From Cyprinodon diabolis (taxonomy: Eukaryota; Chordata; Actinopteri; Cyprinodontiformes; Cyprinodontidae), in the NCBI GenBank assembly GCA_030533445.1, contig CM060072.1, positions 23,057,267-23,121,266 of the forward strand: a stretch of DNA of 64,000 nucleotides. Reading direction: 5' to 3'. Positions 12,841-39,709 of the stretch are shown here, one piece after another (the first letter of the stretch is position 1; each line of letters starts with the position of its first letter). The notes beneath the pieces are model-generated. The model ran no database searches and was not told where the DNA came from. It saw nothing but the letters and a program-made list of their open reading frames with translations. The position numbers and the translations under genes are program-made.

Positions 12841-12865
12841 TAGAATAATAAAAATAATAGTAAGA

Positions 12866-12987
12866 ATAATAATTGGGGGTTAAGGGTCTTACTCAGGGAC
12901 CCAGAGTGCAAGCTCTGGGGATCAAACCAGATATTTACAAGCTCTCAGAGCACAGTCGCACTGCTCTAATAACTAGGCCACCACTAT
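12866..12987 (-). mobile_element. tRNA-derived SINE with V-SINE-like core
   Basis: On the minus strand: a tRNA-like head TGGCCTAGTTATTAGAG (box A region), box B GGTTTGATCCC, then a core ending TCCCTGAGTAAGACCCTTAA, like the conserved central domain of fish V-SINEs. It differs from the SINE family at 13442. It peters out into an AATAAT-rich tail at 12840-12870. Confidence 0.7.
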
Positions 12988-13441
12988 AAACAAATAAGAT
13001 ATATCTTGTGCTTTCCTTTGTAAATGCTTCAGCAGAGTTGGTGCAGATCAAAAATAAATAAATTAAGTATAAGCGTTGTTGCACCATCTTTTTCTCTCTA
13101 ACTCCCAAAGCAAATCCCAGGATGCCTTGCAAGGAAAGCTCTTGCCAAGCATTCTGTGATATACTGTATATGCTCATTTAGTAACGAAGAGTGCACACTA
13201 CTTTTTATGGTGCATTGTGGGAAATGTTGAGTCAACAACTTTTTCATCCATTGGACATTTAGACACACTAAAATTTTAGACACTATAAAATTGCCTAACC
13301 CCTTTATAGAGCCCTATATCGGGGTTTTTCAGATCCCTTTCCGTGTATGTGTACAGTAATATTCTTCCGAGTCATTTTTACAATATCACACATAACACAC
13401 ATAAATGTTGAATTTATTTGGATTACTTGGGTTGTTACCAG

Positions 13442-13800
13442 GGGCTGCTCAGCTCAGTGCAGCAAGAAGGTTCTGGGTTCGATACCTGGCCCAGGGTCTT
13501 TCTGCATGGAGTATGCATGTTCTGCCTGAGCATGCATGGGTTATATCCGGGTACTCTGGCTTCCTCCCACAGTCCAAAAACATGACTGTTAGGTTAATTT
13601 AGGTTCTCTAAATTGTGAGAAATTGTGAGTATGTGTGTGAATGGTTGTTTGTCCTGTGTGTCTCTGTGTTGCCCTGCAATGGACTGGTGACCTGTCCAGG
13701 GTGTACCCCGTCTCTCGCCCATTGACAGCTGGAGATAGGCACCAGGACCCCTCGCGACCCCACTGGGGACCAGCGTGTCAGATAATGGATGGATGGATGG
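13442..13800 (+). mobile_element. Full-length tRNA-derived SINE with target-site duplication
   Basis: The head GGGGCTGCTCAGCTCAGTGC and box B GGTTCGATACC (13476-13486) form a tRNA-type Pol III promoter. The middle has TTTCTGCATGGAGTATGCAT and CTTCCTCCCACAGTCC, and the 3' part has GACCTGTCCAGGGTGTACCC, ending in a (ATGG)n tail. Flanks repeat TGGGTTGTTACCAG at 13428-13441 and 13798-13811, of which at least GTTGTTACCAG is a true duplication (the TGG could be tail). This is the template copy for recognising the fragments at 7832 and 9595. Confidence 0.9.
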
Positions 13801-14363
13801 GTTGTTACCAGTGGTAGCTTGCAAATAGAGGGCATTAGGGCGTTGCACCACCCACCCAATGATCTTGATTAAGACAATAAAAAAAAATCAAACATTGAAA
13901 CATTTCAATATATATTGATATATATTTTTTAGATGTGCAAGATAAATATTTTATCTTTAATTATGAGTAAAGCTTTTTCGGGTTTTTTTTTTGTTGGATT
14001 GGTGACGTATTTCCGCCCTAAGGTACAAAAATGTTTGCTCCTTGACTCTCATTAAAAGTTGTTCATGCGCAATAGCTCCTCTGCAATACAGAAGTATAGG
14101 AGAGCTCTGGGCGCACCAAAGCTATGCCCTGAGGTGAGAGGAACTGTTGTCACAGTTGTAGTGCGGGTGATTGACAGGCAGGGTTTAAAAAAAAAACATA
14201 TTAAAAAAATAAAGTTGACTAATAGCTTCTCCATTATTTAACTGGTTCATTATTTTTGTTAAGGCTTGTGACAGAATATTGGACCAAGCAAAACACAGAT
14301 CTGTCTTCACCAAGCCTCAGAAGGGCACAATTTATGTAAAGAAAAAAAAAGTAAACCTGTACA

Positions 14364-14870
14364 TTAAAGCTACAGTGTGTAATAATTTCAGGGATATACA
14401 GTCAGAAATGTAATATATTATACATAACTATGTTATTTATCATCATCTACGAGCTCAGCCTCTTAACCTTAATATTTGCGTTGCCTTAGAATTCGTTATT
14501 TATAATTACATAGGAGCGGGTCTCGCAGCCATGGAGGCAGACATCTTTGCGCTACGGCAGCGCAGAGCCAACAAACTAGCGATTGCGAGATCGCCCATTA
14601 CGCTCGAAAGTAACTACGGCAAGTTGAGAGAGATGAACTGAGACGGTACTGAACACACAGACTAATGAAATACTATCTGTAAAATTATCTATGTAAACAA
14701 ACCTCATCACTTGAGAAGGTAGGTGATGCGGACGTCGTGGCAGACATTTTGTCCCATAACGCTCGCCGTACTGTTGGGGGGGGAAAGCGGTGGGGGGGGA
14801 GATGTTCATGTTGCTGCAGTCTGCAGTCTGGACGTTAGATGTCGCTGAAAATTACACACTGTAGCTTTAA
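14364..14870. mobile_element. MITE with 19-bp terminal inverted repeats and TTAA ends
   Basis: The left end TTAAAGCTACAGTGTGTAA (14364-14382) is the exact reverse complement of the right end at 14852-14870. If TTAA is taken as the duplicated target, the terminal repeat is AGCTACAGTGTGTAA, which would suggest a piggyBac- or Kolobok-like element. The 507-bp interior has no transposase. Related pieces of this type are common in teleosts. Confidence 0.8.
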
Positions 14871-16285
14871 ATTATGTTTTGTTTTTATCAAGTGATTTTA
14901 TAATGTTTTTTGTTGTTGACTTTCATATAAATATACTGGTGTTATAACTTGGTATATGTTTGATTGGTTTTTGTTATATGTCTATTTCAAATTTATAGCC
15001 CCCCTTAATGGAGAAAAGTCCACCAGTCGCCACTGGTTGTTACAAACATCTGGTTAAAAAAAACACTCTGTTAGTAGCACCTTTAGGGCTATTAACATCA
15101 GCATTTATGAATAAAGCAGATGTTCACTAGCTATTTTTCAACCTGTGGCTTTACGTCTCAGTTTTGCATAAATACTCCATTGTTTTAGGAAAGTAAAAGA
15201 AAACTTAACTTTAACCATTTGAATATCAATGTATGACAGGAGACTTTAACCCTGAAATTCAGAGTTACAAAGTTTGTTGAATCTTGTATGAAATATTTAC
15301 AGAGGATTCTGCTCTTGTATTGAATTGCTGTAGAATGCAGAAAAGTGTATAACCATAAACTGAAAACACAAAGGAGATGCTCTAATAGTACTCGTGTATA
15401 TAGGAACTGCAGATCTTTTTTTTCTCTTCTCCACCACATTTCTGTTACTGTCATTTTAAATTTTTTAATCCTTTTATCCCTTTACTCCCATGACATCGCT
15501 GATCTAATATTGTGAAAATAAGAAATGTAAATCCTTCCTTCATCTTGAAAGGATTCTACATCCAGCCAAAGGCAAGAATATAAGGCAAATATGAGAGAAA
15601 AAAAATAAAGCAAAAAAGGGAGCCAGGACCTGAAAGCTTGTGAAAGGTTACAAAAAACATCATGTTTATGACATTGAAGTGTGAGACAAATATTGCACCT
15701 GCAAATGTAGCACATCATTTTGTATGACAGCTTTCAGACATGTTTACAACTGTGTAAAGAGATGGGGTGGTGGGGGTGATTTTCATCATGGAAAGAGTAA
15801 AGAAAAAAAAAGAATTAGAAAATAATCTGCCATGTTGTTTACATCACAGTATAACGACAAAATCCATAAAAAAAAGTTAGAAAAACACTTCTCTGGATTT
15901 GTCTTTTTTAAAATGTAAACCAAACCATTTTTTCTTTTATTTGTCTCAAAAACTATTTGCATACATTAGAATACACAAATTATGTTAATGGCGACAACAT
16001 GTTGATTTATTTGTAAAAAGAAATCAGGAAATACCAAAGAAATATTCAGTTTGTGTAAATGAAACAAAAATCACAGATAGATGGATGACCTGACACGGGG
16101 AAAAAAAATATATATATATATACTATATATATACAGTATATATATAAATATATATTAAAACATACACATGAAATACATTTTTGTGCCCACGAAATAGCAA
16201 TCTGTTCCCACAAAACACAAATTTTTCTCTCAAAAAAACTAATTTGTGACCAAACTTGCTCTCATGATGTACCTATTATTGGCTC
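14871..16285. other. Intergenic with an AT dinucleotide tract
   Basis: No gene seen. An interrupted (TA)n tract occupies about 16107-16156. Confidence 0.45.
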
Positions 16286-16531
16286 GCGAGTTCACGAGCC
16301 TACGGAAACTGCAGCAGACCAAACCAGATGAAAGTGCGCATTCAGCTCGGCAAAGAACTCATGCTCTTCCTCAACACCTAAGTCCTCAGACATTTTTTTT
16401 TCGTTGTTTCTTTCTTTGCACAGGTAAACAGCATATTTCTTCTTCTACGCTTGCATTATCAAGAGCAGACGCTGAATGCGCACTTTCATCTGGTTTGGTC
16501 TGCCGCAGTTTCCGTAGGCTCGTGAACTCGC
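16286..16531. repeat. Fold-back element with 61-bp inverted arms
   Basis: The left arm 16286-16346, starting GCGAGTTCACGAGCCTACGG, is the reverse complement of 16471-16531 with one mismatch in 61. The 124-bp spacer has no matching internal structure. The arms are GC-richer than the surroundings. The plus-strand open frame 16246-16578 runs through it and is a by-product. It may be part of a larger transposon-derived unit reaching 16881. Confidence 0.9.
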
Positions 16532-16534
16532 AGG

Positions 16535-16881
16535 CGCGCGCTTTTAGGAAATCCTATACTTTACTGTTTATGCTCTAAAAACATTCTAAATGACTTTGTT
16601 TCGAGTAAATTATGGACACTACCAACTCAGGACACTTGGAATACATTGGACGAGCAGTATGGAGGAATATTGACACGTTTTTTGTGGACTTTTATGGACC
16701 TTTCTGCCTCGGGCGCCATAGACCTCATTATTTGAATGTCAGCAGACAGCAAGAAGCCTCCCAGATCTCCAGATGTATTTGAGATATCAAAAAAATACTC
16801 CAGAGTGTTGTTCAGCATGGGGGTGAGTAGAAAATGAAGGCTAATCATGTTTTGGGTGTACTATTCCTTTAACATTTTTTA
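16535..16881 (+). repeat. DNA-transposon-like repeat right end
   Basis: Ends GGGGGTGAGTAGAAAATGAA ... TTTTGGGTGTACTATTCCTTTAA. This is the well-known teleost terminus form GGGTGAGTA...GGGTGAACTATCCCTTTAA. No matching left inverted repeat was located, so the element is truncated or its left end lies beyond the fold-back arms. Confidence 0.55.
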
Positions 16882-17055
16882 TGCATTACTTTTACTTCCA
16901 TACTTTAAATAGTTTTATAAATGCTATTTTTACACCTTTACTTGAGTAAAATGCCTAAGTTCATAATCTAACTTCTAAAAAAGTGTTTTTAAAGCAGGAG
17001 AATTTAAACTTCTACTTGAGTAATACATATTAATACTTTTGACAACTCTGTTAAC
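16872..17055 (+). repeat. Interspersed repeat related to 6265-6430
   Basis: Shares with the copy at 6265 the ordered phrases TACTTTAAATAGTTTT, TTTACTTGAGTAAAA, AACTTCT...AAGTGTTTTTAAA and CTACTTGAGTAA. Same orientation, moderately diverged. Confidence 0.55.
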
Positions 17056-18028
17056 TATAAATAAATTCAAAATTTTCATTGGTGGGGCATTTGAATAGAA
17101 TATTGACAGCCGCGTATGAATGATAACCAGATGTACTGATGTGTGCAGGACGGTGCTGTAAAATGACACCTGCTGCTGTTCAATTGGTGTTTGTCTCTTA
17201 ACACTTCATATTTCAGCTCAAGCTCCAACTGACGGAGGAAAGGATGCAGATATGTTCATGTGATCAGTGCAGATGTATCCATTTAAGCTGTAAATAAGTG
17301 CATTCATTACTTTTCTCACAGTATTATGTGCATCCTATTGGCAGCCGCAAGTTGTGTATGTTGAGAAGATGCAGGCAGAAGAGAAAGAGAGAGACTGAAC
17401 AGCTTTGAAATGACCAAAATAAAAAAAATACCGGGACCTATCGCATTAGATGACTTGGAGCCTTAAACCCCTCAGGGTGACTTCTAGATCATTAACTTGG
17501 GCTTAGTTTCATCAAACCTCAAATGGTCAGAGTTTATTTTATCTACAGTGGTGCTTTATGTTCTCAGGGCTTGTTATGCTGCGTCAGTACGGGTGATCCA
17601 GCTACTGATATCTATCAGTCTGTTTCTGTTCTCTTACTCCTCTGTACTGTTACAGTTTGTAACCTTTGTCTTCAACATTCACAGCAGCAGCGAACTCTGG
17701 CTCTGACTTGATCAGTGATCATTTCTCCTCTGTGTTACATGGCTGCAGAGAGAGCCTCAAAGCACATATTTACACATGGTGAAGACTGACTCATTCTATG
17801 TGAGCAGATGCTTTGGTTGTTGTCTGGACGGTCATATATGGACTAAATTCTGCTCTGCCTTTAACCCACCAGCCATCCGCTCTAAGGTTGAAGTCCATAG
17901 GATTATCCCTTAAAGTTCTGGGACTCACTGGTTTCCATAGTGGAAAAAGGTGATTTTTGATTCAATTCTCTAGTATCAGTAGTTTATGATGGGTCACTTA
18001 GCAGGTGTTTGTGGGATAACATTTAGTC

Positions 18029-18205
18029 AGTGCTGTGAAGTGATGGGCAGTAGTGCCGCTACATGTAGCGAAGCTATTAGTTTAACTACATTTTCCAGTA
18101 GCTTGACCGTAGCGTCGCTGCTTTATTTATCAAGTAACTTTCCAGTAGTGACGTTATTATTTTTATCAAGTAGCGACGTAGCGTCCATAAACGCTACAAA
18201 ATCCA
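18029..18205 (+). mobile_element. hAT-like MITE fragment
   Basis: Begins CAGTGCTGTGAAGTGATGGG and continues with repeated AGTAGCG / TAGCGACGTAGCG motifs, the composition of teleost hAT MITEs that start CAGTGTTG. The right terminus is not found, so the copy is truncated. Confidence 0.5.
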
Positions 18206-19438
18206 GGGCAGAACTAAGTAATGAAAGCAGGTTTTCTATTTTTGAAACAACAATCGGAGTTATTCGTTGGACATACATGTATATATATCTCTTAATTAGC
18301 TTCTTTATTTTTTAACCTTTTTTGTAAAAAGTTTCATTTGTTACTTGAATCAATTTATTTAATTGAGGTCTGAAGAAGTTTTCTCTAAGGGAGACCCTAA
18401 AGAAATAAGATGCCTTTTGTAGGGTTTTGTTTTCCCTAAAGATGTCCATTGAATATTAAATATTTAGTGTGCATGTTGGATATATTAACAAAAAACTATA
18501 AAGGAAGAGGTGTATTTATACTTTCAAACTGGTTTGCTGCATTTAATAACAGTTTCAAGCACCACACAAATTCTAAATTAGATCAAGATTTGGCCTTTGA
18601 GTTGGCCCAGTCTGTCTTTGATGGATTTTATTGGTACATTTTGAGTCCTTGTCCTTTTGCAGGTAACAGTTGTATTTAGCCGGATTTTTTGACAGATGAT
18701 ACATTTTCCTCATGCACTTTCCTAAAAGTTTTGAATCCTGAGTGAAGTCTATGGCAGTGAGCTGATGTCCTGATATGGGAAAGCATCATCAAACCATGAC
18801 ACTTCTATTTTTAATGCCTAACAGTTGTGAGGAGTTGTTTTTGTCTTTAAATACTGTGTACTGTATGTTGAATTAGCTTCAAGCTCATCTCCTGCCACGC
18901 TTATACGTGGAGGCATTCATCTTAGGAGAAAATTTTACCACTCTTTGTCTTGGTTCGGCCCCGCCTCCTAGCCTGGCTTCCTGGTGCTATTTGCGCTAAC
19001 TCCTTTTACTCCAGTGCTGCTACATTTTAATGCATTTTTGAGTCATTGTTCATATTGTCACTACTGAACCATATGTAGCTTCACTGTTTTGATTGCTTTT
19101 AAGATATCTGCATCAGATGTTATTCACACTGATCTGCTGCTATTTTAAAGTACTCCTTAAATGCATTAATCCAACAAGCCTTAAATCTTGAACACCCCAT
19201 AGAGAGTCTTAGAACTAACTCTTAGATCCCTTTTACCCCCTTTCATTAGCCTTTCATTCACCTTGTGCTTATTTCTGGTAGTGTGTATGCTTGCATAGTT
19301 ATTAGATACAATAATACTCTAATAGAGATTATTAGGCAACGAAGATACTGATATTTTAACATATAGTTGCCTGTGATTATTCATTAGTGTTGAATGATTT
19401 GTCACTCAGAGTCAGAGCCACTTTTTTTGTTTGTTTTT
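18206..19438. other. Intergenic, nothing recognised
   Basis: AT-rich sequence without exon-like frames or a named repeat. Confidence 0.4.
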
Positions 19439-20239
19439 GTCATGATCTTGGCACTGATGACTGGCTTAATTACTCATTTCATTCACCTGTCAAATTCTCC
19501 ACGGTTTCTCATTACTGTCCATCTGATCCACCTGCTCCTGTCTCTATATAAGCTATCTGCTACCAGTCATCAGAGCCTGATTATTTCTCTTGAGCCAGTG
19601 CAGAGAGTGGGCCAGTGTTACCTTAGTGTTTCTGATTTCTTGGTCTGCCTCTTAACCATGGAGTCCTCCTGTTGTCGTCTGATCTGTTTTAACCTGCATG
19701 CTTACAGTCTTTAGAACAGATTATTCTTGAGCTAGTGGTAATAGCTTTTCAGCATTGCCTTACTATTTCTGATTACCGGATCCTGTTTTACCTCTCTACC
19801 ACTGAGCCTGCCTGTTCCCCTCTAAACTGTCTGTCTGACCTGTCTTCAGACTCCTGCTGGATTCTGCCTGTTATCCTAGTCTGGAACTGATTCCTGTGAC
19901 CAACCTGGATTTCCCTTTGGAAACTCTTTGGACCTCTGTTCATCTGGTTCTGAATTTTGAGCACATGTTCGACACCTGCTTTGGCTTCGCCCTCTGGATG
20001 TTCCTTCCCTCTTTCGTCTGTCCGGATTTGGTGTCCTGCTTGTTCTCCGTCCTCCGGGCCTGCAGCATCTGGGGCACTCTAGGCGGCAGAAGTGCTTGCC
20101 TTAGACCCCCTAGCCACTGCATATCTTCAGCCATTTTAAAAAATAAACCTTATTTGAATAATCCCACTGGCTGTCTTTCCTTAGATACTTCTAGTCTTCT
20201 TAAATACTTCTGTCAGGGCTTCCATTCTAAGCCCTGACA
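19439..20239 (+). mobile_element. Interspersed repeat with LTR-like layout (copy 2)
   Basis: Starts TGTCATGATCTTGGCACTGA, the same start as the minus-strand copy at 5495-6119. It has a TATA-like CTATATAAG at about 19546 and AAATAAACC at about 20140, then ends near CCCTGACA. TG...CA ends, TATA and poly(A) signal match a solo LTR. Interiors of the two copies diverge, so they belong to related subfamilies. The plus-strand frame 19896-20237 within it is not a recognised protein. Confidence 0.5.
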
Positions 20240-20245
20240 GAAGTA
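20205..20245. repeat. Perfect 17-bp inverted repeat (hairpin)
   Basis: TACTTCTGTCAGGGCTT (20205-20221), a 7-base loop CCATTCT, then the exact reverse complement (20229-20245). It sits at the 3' edge of the LTR-like repeat and may have formed by local inverted duplication of that edge. Confidence 0.95.
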
Positions 20246-20249
20246 GTTA

Positions 20250-23200
20250 CTTTTTCTGCTTCTTTTTGCAAGAGTGGTTTAGCAGAAGAAAGTAATGGTG
20301 AAGCTTAAAAGAAAATGTTATTGCTAAACTCCTGAGTTTATATAACGCAAACTCTTTATGCAAACAGATAAACATAATTATGTTCCTGTTGTGGATACAG
20401 CAGATAAATACATATGATACAGGATCCCATTTTGAGTCATTTGTTTTCTCAACTGATTATTATCCCTTTATCATTCAACTTTTTTTTAATTAAAAGTCTT
20501 GTCATTTTTGCTTAGGGCCCATTCACTGCAGCACAAACCAGGGTTCAGCACTGCTTTTTGTCCTTTAGTTGCTCAAACCTCTTTTTGTAGGCAGGGTACA
20601 GAGACTCATTAGCTTTCATAGAGGGTCTGCCACAGATATTCTCAGCGACCAAATGTTTTTATTTTTGTTTTTCACTCTACATATATACGTCAGTATTTGT
20701 GTTCAGATATAATAATAAAATAATATCATTAGAACTCATAAAGTAGGGCTTTCATTTTAACATTATTTTAGCAAAATCCTATTGAACTACTGTATATCTA
20801 ACTGTACACCAAGGGTTAAAGGAACATAAGGAAGAAAAACACTTAGGAGCAGAGCAGACAGATGGGTCTAGAAAGGAGGTGACAAAAGAAAAGGGTATTT
20901 AAGCTGCAGCAGTGATTTTTTGATGAGGATCAGCTGGTTGATGCCTACAGCCTTTAGCTTTGGAAAAAAAAAAAGAAGCTAAGGTCAAACCGAGGACATC
21001 TGAATAGAGAATAACTCTAACAGGATTCAATGAACTTGAAAACTATCTAACCAGGATCTTCTAAATGAAAATAAAATTTAACCTTGGACACCAAAAGAAA
21101 ACAAAAAACCCAAATGACCAGACCATGAAAGATATATGGTTTTTAAAAAGGTGTCAATATAAGGATCTGAAAGGGGCATTTGAACCCTGCTGTGGTACCC
21201 CTAAACAAAAAATAATGTGAAAAATACTGTCAGTGCTTCCTAGATGAGCAATTATAATCTAATTGTGTTTGGTTTGATCTCAGTAAACATCCGGTTGTTT
21301 GTGTCTGTGATGTTTCTTGGGTAATGGTCCAACAAGCTCAAGTGTTTCTTATTGAGAAAGTAGATTTATAAAACTGTATGAATATGTTTAAATGAGGACT
21401 AACTCTTTTTTGTGAATTTTGTCTTTTCCCAAAGTTTTTTCTTTTTTTATCTGAGCCAAAACAAAATAGCTTGAATTTATTACTGCTTCAACCTGATGAA
21501 ATGCTGATCTACAGATATAGATGACCTTATACATTAGTGAATTTGGCTATTTCCTTGAATGAAATGAAATCAGACTTGAAAAGTAACAAAGATGTCTTCC
21601 AATTTTTTTCTGTTTGTTGTGACACCTCATTTTCTTAATCATCGACTTCAATAACAGATAGAGATAAGCAAAGTAAGCATAACAATCATTTTAAGCATCG
21701 ATTTTATTAACAGTATTAAGGTGGAAAACCTGTCTAAAAGAAGATGGCTGCATGTGAAATAGGGCCTGAACAACTATTTCATTTGATAATCTGAAACATT
21801 CAATAGTTTTAAAAAATAGAATTAAACACATGATCAAAACACATCTTAGTGAATGCAAAGAAAAAATAAAACATGAACATTTTCTGTTCTAATTTCCTGT
21901 TTCAGTCTTTGTAGCATTGAGTCCTGTAATATAAATTGGTTAATATAAAGTGGCTCCTTTAACCCTCCAAATTAAGCAGCTAGACCCATATAAAAGGTAC
22001 CAAAAAATTACCTCCATGCTTGCCTTACTTCACAAGCTAATTCAAAAATTCCAGAACCTGCTTTTAGAGCTTTAACTGACCTTGTCTGTAACATCATGGT
22101 CATCAATATAGTGCACACCCTGTTGCTCTTTAAATCCACAGAAAGCCCCCTGTTAACTCTACCAAGGTCACAGTTTGTTAAAGAAGGGATGTTTGGGCCT
22201 TCTTCATATCAGCAATGCTTCATGGAGCGCTCTCTTCCTACTAAACTCAAACACATCACATCTCTCAAAACTAAAAACCTTGAAATTCAGCGTTTGGTGA
22301 AAGCATTTGGCAAAGTTAGGCATTAATGTCGTGACAATCCCTCTAGTCTGACATTTGTAAAGAAAACAGCTCTACAAATGACTACTGTAATGTGTTATAT
22401 GAATACTGGAGAATTAAGTCAACTTCAATGACTTCATGATGTTGTTGGAAATATGCCATCTAAGACTGAATAATTAGACATTTCTGTCGTCAACAGCTCG
22501 TTGAGCTTAGTTGTGAAATGCTCAACGCACCATTTGATAAAACACCCAGTTGACATGTAAGAGCTTAATTTGTTCATCATACTGGACAAATCAGGGGCAT
22601 GCCAGCTTCAATCACTGTCACTAGCTCTGTGGTTGTTCTCCTCTACTGTAGGTCATTAGACATCATGGAAAATGATAGGAACAGCATTTAAGCACTGAGT
22701 TCAGAATATTGTGAGATTCTACAGATCCTGCGGCACTGCCAAACACCTCTGTCACCTGCACTTTGATTTCTATTTAGCTTCTGTCTATCTGGTGTAATGC
22801 TTGACAGCTGGGTCTTTTTTTTTCTTTTTCCTGTTTGCATCTAAAACAGACCAGAAAGTGGGTGCAGAGACATGGTAATTTCATTCCCAATACTTTTCCT
22901 GTCAACATTTATTTAAAGTGCCGAGCAATTCCAATGCACTCAGGGTGCAAAGTAAGATTCACTCTCCCAACCAGCTTTTATCCAATTTCAGTGCAGAGGT
23001 AGAAAGCCTCTTTATGGGAGGAAATTATAATAATGCAGCACTGCGTCCCACTGAGACCAGCTGAGGAAACTACTGCTACTGCCATCCAACTGATAGTAAT
23101 ATACTAGTTTTTTTCTCCCGGCTTTTGCTGACATTAACAAGATACGCCTTTCAAATATCATGGCCTTTGGGACTTGGTCAGAGTAACTATTTATAGAAGG

Positions 23201-24660
23201 TCAAGACTTTATGATAGTGTGCTCGCCCGAGTGATAACTGAGAATAGAGTTGGTCTTAGTTGCTTTGCTGCAGCTAATTTAGTGTCAGTCGTTGCTCTGG
23301 GCTTTTGAATGTGATCTAAACACACACCGCATTGGTCAGTGACTACTTACAGTACCATTGCATTGTTTAGTGATACAGTAGTAAGCATGTGTGCGTGACA
23401 GAGCCAGTACAGCAGTGAAACCTTATCCGCTGTTTAAAATTTGGAATTATACTGCCATTTAATGCAGTAACTTGCATGTCATATTTCATAATGTCATTGC
23501 AAGTTTGTATTGCTTTACTTTCCCCAGAGTATTTATTAATGATAGCCCAAAACATTTTACATCGACAATATCATGTTTAATCTTTAGAGAGAAGTTCATT
23601 AATCCACAATAACCTCTTCTTTCTATGGAAAGACGTGAATTATATACATTAATGAGATCAAAACACAGAAAATTCAAAATAAAAATACAAATTTATGAAA
23701 CCAGAGAAATGATATAACACCAGTAAATATAAGCTTAGGAGGAAATAACTTGCAGGGAATTACCTCCAAATATTGTGCTGGGATTTTATGCAAATACAAA
23801 AAAAAAAAAAGGACATGATAGTGTTATAAAAAGTTAAGATTTTAAGGTGTGACAACCATTTGGCAGTAACACTATCTGATTTTAAATACAGCTGCAAGTT
23901 GTTTGGGTCTTTCTCCACCAGCTTTAGCGCCTTAGAAACTACTTGTTTTATCTGATAGTTTTTCTTTTCAGGAGCACTCAAGCTAAGTCAAACAGCTTCT
24001 CTGAACAGTTTTTATAATTTTTCTAGTTAAATTTAAACTGGACTTTGATTGGGCCATTATAACAGATTAAAATGCGTTCATCTAAATCATCATCTGGCTG
24101 GGTGTTTACAGCTTTCTGCTGCCAAACAATCATTTTTCCCCAGGATTCCCACAAAATGACCCTGCTAACATCAAATATCAGTTAGAGAGTAGTTTGTTCA
24201 TCTCAATTTCCATTGTTTCTTTTTCCATCATTCCTTTGTGTTCTGCATGTTGATTTAAAAGGTTTTCCTTTGGGTTCATAGTTGTCCTGTAAACAAATTT
24301 TTTTTAGATTTGTATGTAAAAACCTAAAAAAAACTATCACTTTACTCCTTTCACTTCACAATACATCGTTCTTTCACATAACGTATGACATATATGTTTT
24401 TAGTTGTACTACGGATAATCCTTCAATTTAATACTATATGTTTTAAGTTCAATATTTATTGGAAATTGTCACTTTACAATGATTCCTTTAAATGATTGTA
24501 TCATGTGGTGGGATGTTCTGTCCTTCTGCCAGGGACACATCATCCCTCCTAAATAGACCCCTCCTTAGACATTCATGAGACTGGAGTGATGTCCTCTGCC
24601 TCAGCATGTTCTCCGAACACTTTATGCATTGCACATAGGCCGCTCCACCTTCTGCTTAAT
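20250..24660. other. Intergenic upstream of pygm, no gene seen
   Basis: About 4.4 kb of AT-rich DNA. Open frames here are short and lack recognisable motifs. I see no RNA gene, no named repeat and no long tandem array. Distal control elements for pygm could lie here, but none can be identified by eye. Confidence 0.45.
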
Positions 24661-24675
24661 ATTAATAACCATGTC

Positions 24676-24684
24676 TTTAAAAAG
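24676..24684 (+). promoter_or_regulatory. Possible TATA-like element of pygm
   Basis: TTTAAAAAG lies about 100 bases before the pygm start codon, which would give a short leader of roughly 70 bases. An AT-rich block TTAATATTAATAA just upstream (about 24656-24668) loosely resembles a MEF2-type site. Both are weak sequence matches and no transcript evidence is available. Confidence 0.25.
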
Positions 24685-24780
24685 CTTGTCCTGAGCCTGA
24701 GGTGTTGGGTGCTTCTCTAGCTGTGTCTCTGAGCTTTTTCTTTTACATCCCTACCCGCCTCAGGGAATTGAGCTGCCAAC

Positions 24781-39334
<14,554 letters not shown>

Positions 39335-39455
39335 ACTCTTCATGAAAGCCAACACATATACAGCTTCTCACCCTGGCTGTGATACCTTATGAAACTGGAA
39401 TTGTTGGATCTATAATGTCAGGCAAGAAGCCCCCACAAGCTTGCATCCACAGAAA

Positions 39456-39688
39456 AATAAAGCCTTGGAGAGTTTACATTTCTTCTTACCTCCATATTAT
39501 CAATCCAGATTAGATGCTGATGAAGGAAAACTCTTGCAGTTTGATTTGGAGACGTAGGAGTTAGTGTGTATTTGATGTAAAGTGGATTGGAAAAGCCTTG
39601 TGGTGGGCTTTGTATATTTTATGCAGATTTTTTTTTATTAATAAAAATAGTTCCTGTTGTATATCCACTTGGACTCATTCTAAATAAA
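39456..39688 (+). terminator. pygm: pygm 3' UTR polyadenylation signals
   Basis: Three AATAAA hexamers follow the stop codon: 39456-39461, 39640-39645 and 39683-39688. Any could be used, giving 3' UTRs of roughly 140 to 380 bases; the last pair are AT-rich and strong by context. Confidence 0.7.
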
Positions 39689-39709
39689 ATTTGTCTTAAA
39701 GAATTGACT

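Noticed and set aside
16246..16578. 110-codon frame with a pseudo-symmetric protein
   Set aside because: It runs through both arms of the fold-back element; the open frame is a by-product.
19896..20237. 113-codon Cys-rich frame resembling a secreted peptide
   Set aside because: It lies within the LTR-like repeat, with no signal peptide logic or splice context.
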